A DNA stretch of 6,786 nucleotides from Arenimonas sp. (GTDB lineage Bacteria > Pseudomonadota > Gammaproteobacteria > Xanthomonadales > Xanthomonadaceae). A program made the position numbers and the translations under genes. Under the pieces are notes generated by a model. It was not told the origin of the DNA. It ran no database searches and worked only from the letters and a program-made list of their open reading frames with translations. Each line of letters opens with the position of its first letter. The stretch's first letter is position 1. Of the stretch, positions 1-6,786 are shown piece by piece. The stretch is from assembly GCA_003497545.1 (NCBI GenBank), contig DNNT01000150.1:19649-26434 (forward strand). The letters run 5' to 3'.

Positions 1-1681
1 CGTTGAAGAGCTCCGTGAAGGCCACCGACTTGCCGTCCGGGCTGATCGCCACGTGGTCCACGTATTTGAGGTTGAACACCTCGCGCGGCAGTTCGCCGGC
101 CAGGCCCACGCTCATCAGCTTCTTTTCCAGGCCGCCGCCGGTGAGGAAGTAGACGCGCTTGCCGTCGGCCGAGAATTGCGGGTCGGCGCCGTTCTTCGCC
201 ACCTGCACCGCTTCGCCGCCGGCCGCCGGCATCACGAACACGCCGCGCACGCCGCTCCACAGGCTGCCGGTGAGGCCGCTGCCGCCCTGGCGCGAGTACA
301 CGATGCGGCTGCCGTCCGGCGAATAACGCGGGCCGTAGTAGAAGCCCGGCTGCGTGGTGAGCGCGCGCGACTGGCCGCTGGCCAGGTCGAGCTCGCGGAT
401 CGCGCCCATGTTTTCATCCGACCAGGTGGTGTAGAGCAGCTTGCGGCCGTCGGGGCTGAAGCTGGGCTGGTACTCGAAATTGGCCGCATCGCCGGTGAGC
501 CGGCGCGGTTCGCCATTCGGCAGCGCCTTGGTCCAGAGCTGGCCGACCGCGTGGAAGACCAGGGTCTTGCCGTCCGGGCTGGTGGCGACGTCGCGGATCA
601 TCTTCGGCGCGAACGAATCGCCGTCCAGCGGCTGGGCGAAACGCAGGGCCGGCAGCACGGTCTGCTCCACTTCGGCGGTGAACGGGATGTTCGCCGGCGC
701 GCCGCTGGCCATGTCCACGCGCCAGAGCTTGCCCTGCGCCCACACCACCACGGCCTTGGAATCCGGCGTCCAGTCGAAGTTGGGGTAGGGGCCGAAGATG
801 GCCCAGGCTTCCTGCTGGTCGTGCGAGAGGCCGTCCCACACCGGGCGCGCGTGGCCCGAGGCCAGGTCGAGCACGTGCAGCACGGACTTGTCGCGCACGC
901 GCTTCACGAAGGCCAGCTGCTTGCCATCGGGCGACGGCTGCGGGCGCACCGCGCCGCCGGCGCTGCCGACCACGGTTTCGATCTCGCCGGTCTCGCGGTC
1001 CAGGCGCTTGATGGCGTAGATCACGCCGTGCACGTTGCGGTTGTATTCGAAGGCGCCGCCCGGGCTGACGTCTTCCGAGAAGTACACATAGCGGCCGTCC
1101 GGCGACACCGCCGGTTCGCCCAGGTCCTGCTGGTCGTTCTTGCGCTTGGTGAGCTGCAGGCCGGCGCCGCCGTCGCGGTGGTAGAGCCACAGTTCGCCGG
1201 CGCCCAGCGAGCGCTGGGAAGTGAAGTGCTTGCGGCCCACCAGGTACTGGCCGTCGGGCGTCCAGGCCGGGTTGTTGAGCAGGCGGAAGTCTTCCTTGGT
1301 CACCTGCGCGGCGCCGCTGCCGTCGGCCTTCATGCGCCACAGGTTGTTGCCGCCGCCGCGGTCGGAGGTGAAGGCGATTTCCTTGCCGTCGGGCGAGAAG
1401 CGCGGCTGGATGTCCCAGCTGGCGCCGCGGGTGAGGCGTCGCGCCGGGCCGCCGGCGGCGGGCAGCACGTACAGGTCGCCGAGCATCGAGAACACGATCT
1501 GTTGGCCGTCGGGGCTGACGTCGAGGTCGAGCCAGGTGCCTTCGTCGGTGCTGAAGCGCACCACCTTGCCCTTGGCGTGCGTGGCGCCGACGTCCCACTT
1601 GGTTTCCGCCGCGCCGGCGGTGGCGCCGGTGGCGAGGGCGAGGCTGAGTGCGAGGGCGAGCGGGCGAGGCGACAGCGACAT
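1..1681 (-). CDS. Exported PD40/TolB-type beta-propeller protein, probable N-terminal half of a propeller-amidohydrolase (partial)
   Basis: The frame is open from an ATG at 1681 to the window edge, giving 560 codons; the C-terminus is missing. A CGGAG ribosome site sits 6 nt before the ATG. Residues 1-25 look like a Sec signal peptide: a short basic start, a Leu/Ala-rich core, and a likely cut near AGAA|E. Eleven PD40 signatures of the S/T-P-D-G kind begin near residues 56, 96, 141, 193, 250, 305, 368, 409, 454, 504 and 547, each followed by a short hydrophobic strand (for example SPDGKEIAFTSD). Two are imperfect (TPDS at 305, SADG at 504). Conserved-looking stretches such as KEDFRLLNNP, KRKNDQQD and DQQEAWAIFG match, from memory, a family of exported proteins of roughly 1000-1100 residues with a C-terminal amidohydrolase domain. 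That second half is inferred, not seen. A plain TolB-like propeller or a propeller-peptidase is the alternative. It is transcribed away from the GGDEF gene. Confidence 0.85.
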   Translation of the reverse strand, partial: MSLSPRPLALALSLALATGATAGAAETKWDVGATHAKGKVVRFSTDEGTWLDLDVSPDGQQIVFSMLGDLYVLPAAGGPARRLTRGASWDIQPRFSPDGKEIAFTSDRGGGNNLWRMKADGSGAAQVTKEDFRLLNNPAWTPDGQYLVGRKHFTSQRSLGAGELWLYHRDGGAGLQLTKRKNDQQDLGEPAVSPDGRYVYFSEDVSPGGAFEYNRNVHGVIYAIKRLDRETGEIETVVGSAGGAVRPQPSPDGKQLAFVKRVRDKSVLHVLDLASGHARPVWDGLSHDQQEAWAIFGPYPNFDWTPDSKAVVVWAQGKLWRVDMASGAPANIPFTAEVEQTVLPALRFAQPLDGDSFAPKMIRDVATSPDGKTLVFHAVGQLWTKALPNGEPRRLTGDAANFEYQPSFSPDGRKLLYTTWSDENMGAIRELDLASGQSRALTTQPGFYYGPRYSPDGSRIVYSRQGGSGLTGSLWSGVRGVFVMPAAGGEAVQVAKNGADPQFSADGKRVYFLTGGGLEKKLMSVGLAGELPREVFNLKYVDHVAISPDGKSVAFTELFN

Positions 1682-1708
1682 GGACGGCTCCGGTGCAGGA
1701 AGGAAAGG

Positions 1709-1727
1709 CGGGAAATTCCCGATGCTA
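1709..1727 (-). promoter_or_regulatory. Possible promoter -10 and overlapping 6-1-6 dyad upstream of the PD40 gene
   Basis: On the minus strand TAGCAT (1727-1722) matches four of six bases of a -10 box. No good -35 lies 16-18 bp upstream, so the promoter call is weak. Just downstream, at 1721-1709, is a perfect inverted repeat with arms CGGGAA and TTCCCG around one base. If the -10 is right, the dyad covers the expected transcription start, where a repressor could act. The dyad is seen directly; its function is inference. Confidence 0.25.
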
Positions 1728-1822
1728 GGCCAATCATCGCCCGCGCTCCCCCGGCCAGAGGTAACGGCAGGGTGAAAGCGTGAGGTGCTTGGCAGCTTCG
1801 CAAGCCCGCGGCGGCCTTGGCT

Positions 1823-1828
1823 TGTAAT
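1823..1828 (+). promoter_or_regulatory. Candidate -10 box for the GGDEF gene
   Basis: TGTAAT matches five of six bases of the sigma-70 -10 consensus. It would start transcription about 20 nt before the ATG at 1857, just upstream of the GGAGAG ribosome site. TTGGCA at 1789-1794 resembles a -35 box but is 28 bp away, which is too far; TTCGCA at 1797-1802 is 20 bp away. The site argues mildly against the longer in-frame starts at 1785 (GTG) and 1827 (ATG). Confidence 0.25.
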
Positions 1829-1856
1829 GGTGGCGCGGCTGCCGGAGAGTGGCGCC

Positions 1857-2774
1857 ATGCGTACCCCCCGACGCCCCCGACTGGCTGTCCCGGCTGCCCT
1901 GGCCCTGGGGCCGGGGGCGGCTTTGCCGGCGCTGGCCGCGGCGGGCGACTGGCAGGCGTGGTCGGCCTGGGGCCTGGTGGGCGCCACCGTCGGCGTCGCC
2001 GCCGCGATCGGCATCTGCGGCTACAACCTGCGCGGCCGGATCGCCGCGCACGGGCCGTGGTGGCGGCATGCCCTCGCGGCCCTGGCGCTGGCCTTGGCCG
2101 CGCCGTTCCTGCTCCGGGTCCAGCCCTGGCTAGTGGCGGCGGTGGCGTTGGGCTTGCTTTACTGGGGTTTGTGGCGCGCGCTGCGGCTTACCCGGCACAT
2201 GCGCCAGTCCCTCGACGAACACGCCCACGCCCGCGCCGAAGCGCGCCGCGCCAAGGCCGATTCCGAACGCGATGCGCTCACCGGCGTGCTCAACCGCGGC
2301 GCCTGGCGCGCGCGGCTCGAGCGCCTGGCCGAAGACACCCAGCAGGACGGCCGGCCGCTGTCGGTGCTGTTCTTCGACATCGACCTGTTCAAGCTCATCA
2401 ACGACAGCCTGGGCCACCAGGTCGGCGACGACTGCCTCAAGGCCGTGGCCAACACCGTGGCCGCCGAGCTGCGCGGCGGCGACATCCTGGGCCGCCTGGG
2501 CGGCGAAGAATTCGCGGTGGCGCTGCCCGGCGCGCGTCGCATCCACGCCATCGCCGTCGGCGAGCGCGTGCGCATGGCCGTGCAGAAACACTGCCAGGTG
2601 GTGGGCGAAGAAGTGGTGGAGCTGACCGTCAGCGTCGGCGCCGCTGAATACCTCGGGCCGGAGGAATCCTTCGACGCCCTGATGGACCGCGCCGACCGCG
2701 CCATGTACACGGCCAAGGGCTCGGGCCGGAACATGGTGGTGGCCGACGCCGCCACCCCGCCCGGCGCGCACTAG
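1857..2774 (+). CDS. Membrane-anchored GGDEF diguanylate cyclase
   Basis: Predicted to make cyclic di-GMP from two GTP at the inner membrane. The protein has 305 residues from ATG 1857, chosen because GGAGAG lies 7 nt upstream; in-frame GTG 1785 and ATG 1827 are alternatives. Residues 9-29, 37-56, 72-86 and 91-109 are hydrophobic and could give up to four membrane segments, the first possibly a signal sequence. A short charged, Ala/Arg-rich helix (about 113-140) links to the GGDEF domain, which begins at DALTGVLNR (139-147). The metal-binding FFDID (172-176) is present with FKLIND after it, as is the active-site GGEEF (215-219). The inhibitory I-site RxxD is R206-D209, exactly five residues before GGEEF. 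All catalytic signatures are intact, so it should be active and product-inhibited. No known sensor domain (PAS, GAF, CHASE) is visible; the input is unknown. It converges on the isomerase-like gene with a 6-bp gap. Confidence 0.9.
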   Translation: MRTPRRPRLAVPAALALGPGAALPALAAAGDWQAWSAWGLVGATVGVAAAIGICGYNLRGRIAAHGPWWRHALAALALALAAPFLLRVQPWLVAAVALGLLYWGLWRALRLTRHMRQSLDEHAHARAEARRAKADSERDALTGVLNRGAWRARLERLAEDTQQDGRPLSVLFFDIDLFKLINDSLGHQVGDDCLKAVANTVAAELRGGDILGRLGGEEFAVALPGARRIHAIAVGERVRMAVQKHCQVVGEEVVELTVSVGAAEYLGPEESFDALMDRADRAMYTAKGSGRNMVVADAATPPGAH

Positions 2775-2791
2775 CCGCGCTCAGCCGCGGC
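2774..2791. repeat. GC-rich hairpin spanning both stop codons of convergent genes
   Basis: GCCGCG (2774-2779) and CGCGGC (2786-2791) can pair as a 6-bp stem around a 6-nt loop. The stem starts at the last base of the GGDEF stop, and the loop contains part of the opposing gene's TGA. There is no T-run on either side, so it is not a classical intrinsic terminator. It may weakly end transcription in both directions, or be a chance product of the GC content. Confidence 0.3.
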
Positions 2792-3410
2792 GCGCGCCCT
2801 CGGGCAGCGAGGCCAGGCGGGCCATCTCGTGGGCGTCCAGCAGGCCCGGGTCGTCGAGGAAGGCCAGCGCGAAATCGAAGGCGTCGTTGCCCCAGAACAC
2901 CTCGCCGTCCACCACCAGGCTGGGCACGCCGAACACGCCGGCGGCGATGGCGGCTTCGGTGTTTTCGCGCAGCCGCGCCTTCACTTCCGGCGCCGCGATC
3001 GCGGCCGCCACGTCGGCGATGCCCAGGCGCTGGCCCAGCGGCGCCAGCGCGGCGGCGTCGTCGGCCGCGCGGCCTTCGGCCCAGATCCAGTCGAACACCG
3101 CGGTGATGGCTTCCGGCGTGTTGCCCGCCGCCAGGCACAGCCGCAGCGCGGCCAGCGGGTTGAACGGGTGCGCCGGCGGGAACACCAGCGGCATGCCCTG
3201 CAGGCGCGCCAGCCAGGTGACGTGGCGGTAGGTGAAGAGCCGCTTGCCGGCAATCTCGGCCGGGCCCTTCTGGCCGTGGTGGCCCAGCAGTCCGGCCAGC
3301 AGCACCGGCCGGAAATCCACCGCATGCCGCCGCGCCAGCTCGCGCACGCGCGGCCACTGCAGGTAGGCGAAGGGCGAGATCGGGTCGAAATACCAGGCGA
3401 TGCGGCTCAT
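2781..3410 (-). CDS. DsbA-fold 2-hydroxychromene-2-carboxylate isomerase family protein
   Basis: A 209-residue protein of the HCCA isomerase/kappa-class glutathione transferase group, a thioredoxin fold with a helical insert. The N-terminal WYFDPISPFAYL (6-17) holds the family's catalytic serine position (S12) where DsbA would have CXXC, so it should not be a disulfide oxidase. The C-terminal block GVFGVPSLVVDGEVFWGND (158-176) contains the cis-proline (P163) and the family's FWGND signature. MPLVFPPAHPFN (73-84) also matches the family. Length is normal and there is no signal peptide, so it is cytosolic. The ATG at 3410 was chosen because it overlaps the upstream TGA as ATGA; an in-frame start at 3431 would overlap further and has no better ribosome site. 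True HCCA isomerases act in naphthalene breakdown using glutathione, but no aromatic pathway gene is in the window, so the substrate is unknown. Confidence 0.88.
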   Translation of the reverse strand: MSRIAWYFDPISPFAYLQWPRVRELARRHAVDFRPVLLAGLLGHHGQKGPAEIAGKRLFTYRHVTWLARLQGMPLVFPPAHPFNPLAALRLCLAAGNTPEAITAVFDWIWAEGRAADDAAALAPLGQRLGIADVAAAIAAPEVKARLRENTEAAIAAGVFGVPSLVVDGEVFWGNDAFDFALAFLDDPGLLDAHEMARLASLPEGARRG

Positions 3411-3820
3411 GCGGCCGCGGGCCCCGGCCACAGCGCCAGCACCAGGCCGATCAGGGTGAACTGCAGCGTGTGGTAGCCGGCGTTGATGGCGAAGAGCTTG
3501 AGCGACTTGCGCTCGAACAGGTAGTTGATGCCGAAGCTCGACGCCACCCAGAACAGCCCCGCCGACGCACCCGCGCCCACGCCCAGTTCCAGCGAGGGCC
3601 GCGGCCCCAGGAACAGCGCGAACACGAAGGCGGCCGCGAGGCTGAGCACGAAGGCCAGGCCGAAGATCAGGGCCATGTTGCCGCCGGCCAGGGTTTCATC
3701 GCTCAGGCCGGTCTCGCGCTGCCAGGCCTTGCCGAACAGCACCGGCGAATACCACAGCCCGCCCAGCACGAAACTCGAAACGGCGGCCACCAGGACCGCC
3801 CACACGTTGAACTCGGGCAT
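3407..3820 (-). CDS. DUF1761 family four-helix membrane protein
   Basis: A 137-residue, strongly hydrophobic protein. Four membrane segments are visible at about 6-24, 50-72, 79-101 and 109-131. The N-terminal block FVLGGLWYSPVLFGKAW (17-33) and FERKSLKLFAINAGYHTLQF (102-121) are what I recognise as DUF1761 hallmarks; the function of that family is not known. The track frame also allows GTG at 3823, but GGAGG at 3832-3828 lies 7 nt before the ATG at 3820 and only 4 nt before the GTG, so ATG is preferred. Its TGA overlaps the start of the isomerase-like gene by four bases (ATGA at 3410-3407), which indicates translational coupling. It lies 66 bp downstream of the degenerate amidohydrolase gene on the same strand with no clear terminator between, so read-through is possible. 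Confidence 0.87.
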   Translation of the reverse strand: MPEFNVWAVLVAAVSSFVLGGLWYSPVLFGKAWQRETGLSDETLAGGNMALIFGLAFVLSLAAAFVFALFLGPRPSLELGVGAGASAGLFWVASSFGINYLFERKSLKLFAINAGYHTLQFTLIGLVLALWPGPAAA

Positions 3821-3886
3821 CACGCTCCCTCCCCAGGGTGGACGGGCGAATCGTGAACCCGCGCCGCCACCCCGGCAAGTGCCCGG

Positions 3887-5151
3887 TCAGCCGCCCGGAT
3901 AGGCGCGGGGCAGGGCGCCGGCGGGCGCGAGGTAGCGGTCGCGCAGTTCGGTCTGGCGCGAGCGCATCGAGGCCGGCTTGCCCTCGAACCACACCTGCTC
4001 GGCGAACGTCGACACCTCCAGCGGGTCGCCGCTCCACAGCACCAGGTCGGCCCGCTGGCCCACTTCGATGCGGCCGCGCTGCTGCAGCCCGAAGGCCTGC
4101 GCCGGCACCGAGGTCAGGCCGGCCAGCGCCGCGTCCCAGGGCAGGCCGTGCGCCACCGCGTTGCCTGCCAGCTGGCGCTGTTTGCGGGCGTTGTGGGTGG
4201 CGTCGCCGCGCTGCGAGAAGCCCACGCGCACGCCGGCCCGGTGCAGGCGCGCGGCGGTTTCCAGGCTCGAGCCCAGGCCGTCGAAATTGCCCGGCAGGTT
4301 GGCGAGCGCATCCACCAGCACCACCGCGTTCGCGGCCTTGAGCTCGGCGGCCACGCGCCAGGACTCGGCGCCACCCACGATCACCGGCGCCATGCCGTTC
4401 TTCTTCGCGAAAGCCAGCACCTGGCGGATGTCGGCGGCGCGGTCGACGTGGAACACCACGCGGCCGCCGCCGAGGTATTTCGCCACCGCGGCGCGGCCGG
4501 CGCGCGTGAGCAGGCCGTCCGAGGTACCGCTGCGCGCTTCGGTGACGGCCTGCTCGAGCAGCATCCACTGGCCCGCGCGGCTGCCGCCGGAAAGCGGCGA
4601 GCTGTCGCTGCCCAGGTTCACGAACAGGCTGCGCGTGCCCGGCAGCGCCGCGTCGTAGCGGCCATCGAGCAGCACCGCGCTGCCCTGGCCGGCGACGAAG
4701 CTGCCGCCCGGCAACGCCGACGGCGCCAGCACGGTGAAGGTGATGCCTTCCACGCGGTTCACGCCGATGGCGGCCGAGTGCGGGTTGAAGGCCACGTCCA
4801 CGTCGAACTCGGGGCGCCAGGACGAACCCTCGTGCGCCGGCTGCATGGCGCCCAGCGCCAGGCCGCCATCCACGGTGGACGGTTCGCCCGACACTTCCTC
4901 GATGCCCAGGCCGGTGAGGCCGCCGAACAGGCCGGGCGTCAGCGGGCGGCCCTTGGCGTCCACCACGGTGACGCCCGCGGGCGCGGCCAGGCCGGGGCCG
5001 ACGGCGCGCACCACGCCCCCCTGCGCCAGCACGTCGTGGTTCTTCAGGGTGCCGGCGGCGCCGGCGGTGTGCACGGTGGCATTGCGGACCAGCAGGTCCT
5101 GGGCGGCGGCCGGCAGCGTGGCCAGCAGCGCGATGGCGAGAATCAGGCGCT

Positions 5152-5155
<4 letters not shown>
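3887..5155 (-). CDS. Exported amidohydrolase-like protein with degenerate metal site (probable pseudoenzyme)
   Basis: A 422-residue protein starting at GTG 5155, fixed by a strong AGGAGGT 6 nt upstream (5168-5162) and a GTGA overlap with the previous stop. Residues 1-18 form a signal peptide (KRLILAIALL core, cut near AAA|Q). The amidohydrolase frame is clear: an N-terminal beta part (20-72), a PGLF turn (74-77) where family members read PGxxDxHxH, NRVEGIT (133-139), a long C-terminal GNAVAHGLPWDAAL (331-344), and the closing GRIEVGQRADLVLWSGDPL (361-379). By my hand alignment to its neighbour, the two strand-1 histidines are replaced by L80 and G82, the strand-6 histidine by V260/G261, and the strand-8 aspartate by Q315 (D318 is close by); only the strand-5 histidine (H236) remains. 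It is full length with no frameshift, so this looks like a maintained non-catalytic protein rather than decay. An unusual metal-free or one-metal enzyme is the alternative. Confidence 0.86.
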
Positions 5156-6537
<1,382 letters not shown>

Positions 6538-6562
6538 CGTGGTCTCCCCCGGTGAAGCAGCC

Positions 6563-6592
6563 ACCCTAGCCTTGCCCGGCGCGGCTTGCCAA
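6563..6592 (-). promoter_or_regulatory. Candidate sigma-70 promoter for the amidohydrolase pair
   Basis: TTGGCA (6592-6587) matches five of six -35 bases; after an 18-bp spacer comes TAGGGT (6568-6563), which matches three of six -10 bases but keeps the key TA...T. Transcription would start near 6556, leaving a short leader holding the GGGGGAGA ribosome site before ATG 6537. The position is good, the -10 is poor; this is a by-eye call. Confidence 0.4.
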
Positions 6593-6620
6593 GGGGTCGG
6601 GGCCTGGGTTCACCGGCCGC

Positions 6621-6650
6621 GTGGCAGAATGGTGACGCAGTACGGATAAA
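6621..6650 (+). promoter_or_regulatory. Weak candidate promoter for the AMP-nucleosidase-like gene
   Basis: GTGGCA (6621-6626) and GATAAA (6645-6650) each match four of six sigma-70 bases with an 18-bp spacer. The stretch 6646-6659 is the most A-rich run in this otherwise GC-rich window, consistent with a melting region and unstructured leader. A GGAGA ribosome site follows at 6662-6666. Confidence 0.3.
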
Positions 6651-6676
6651 AAGAACAAAACGGAGATCACGACAAG

Positions 6677-6786
6677 ATGAAAGACAAGAACGAAATCGTC
6701 AGCAACTGGCTGCCGCGCTACACCGGCGTGCCGCTCGAGGCCTTCGGCGAGCACATCCTGCTGACCAACTTCGGCGGCTACCTCGC
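6677..6786 (+). CDS. Short AMP-nucleosidase-like protein (5' end only)
   Basis: ATG 6677 opens 36 complete codons that run off the window edge. GGAGA at 6662-6666 lies 10 nt upstream, a little long but usable. The visible residues include EIVSNWLPRYTG (6-17) and HILLTNFGGYL (26-36), which I recognise as the start of the short (about 260-residue) AMN-like AMP nucleosidases of the purine phosphorylase superfamily. Those proteins split AMP into adenine and ribose 5-phosphate in the cytosol. The catalytic part is outside the window, so the call rests on the N-terminus alone. It is divergently arranged from the amidohydrolase pair with 139 bp between starts and is probably regulated separately. 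Confidence 0.72.
   Translation, partial: MKDKNEIVSNWLPRYTGVPLEAFGEHILLTNFGGYL

Noticed and set aside
53..1783. Long plus-strand open frame (576 codons) opposite the PD40 gene
   Set aside because: It is the antisense of a gene with a signal peptide and eleven PD40 repeats. Its His/Ala/Arg/Val-rich composition is typical of antisense frames in GC-rich DNA.
1785..1856. Longer start for the GGDEF gene at GTG 1785 or ATG 1827
   Set aside because: ATG 1857 has a good GGAGAG site at 7 nt and begins a membrane segment directly; the candidate -10 at 1823 would lie inside the longer versions.
3821..3886. Gap between the degenerate amidohydrolase and DUF1761 genes as a terminator or promoter
   Set aside because: No stem with a T-run is visible, and the best promoter-like pair (TTGCCG, 17 bp, CACGAT on the minus strand) is too weak to call.

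Overview
The window reads as chromosomal DNA from a very GC-rich Gram-negative bacterium. Strong third-position G/C codon bias, classical signal peptides, GGAGG-type ribosome sites and the gene families present suggest a gammaproteobacterium of the Xanthomonadaceae/Lysobacter type. That placement is inference from composition and family resemblance, not a search. Seven protein genes fill almost the whole window. There is no gap above 300 bases, and I saw no RNA gene, insertion sequence, CRISPR array, integrase or phage gene.

Layout from left to right. (1) Minus strand, 1-1681: the N-terminal 560 residues of an exported protein made of PD40/TolB-type propeller repeats. The C-terminus lies outside the window and, by family resemblance, is expected to be an amidohydrolase domain. 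(2) A 175-bp divergent intergenic region. (3) Plus strand, 1857-2774: a membrane-anchored GGDEF diguanylate cyclase. (4) Converging on it with a 6-bp gap is a minus-strand cluster. In transcription order this cluster is: a secreted amidohydrolase with intact metal ligands (6537-5152); a second, degenerate amidohydrolase-like protein (5155-3887) whose GTG start overlaps the previous stop; a DUF1761 membrane protein (3820-3407); and a DsbA-fold HCCA-isomerase-like protein (3410-2781) whose ATG overlaps the DUF1761 stop. (5) A 139-bp divergent intergenic region follows, then the first 36 codons of a short AMP-nucleosidase-like gene on the plus strand.

How they may work together. The two amidohydrolase genes are almost certainly co-translated and both products appear to be exported, so an envelope hydrolase built from an active subunit and a non-catalytic partner is plausible. 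The PD40 protein at the left edge belongs to a family that also carries an amidohydrolase domain, so the region could be a small envelope hydrolase island with the c-di-GMP cyclase inserted in the middle. The substrate cannot be told from sequence. The DUF1761 and isomerase-like pair looks like a separate, coupled housekeeping or accessory unit, possibly reached by read-through.

The most noteworthy observation is that the second amidohydrolase has lost nearly all metal ligands while keeping the fold signatures and tight coupling to its intact neighbour. I found no convincing evidence for a wholly new defence or mobile system.
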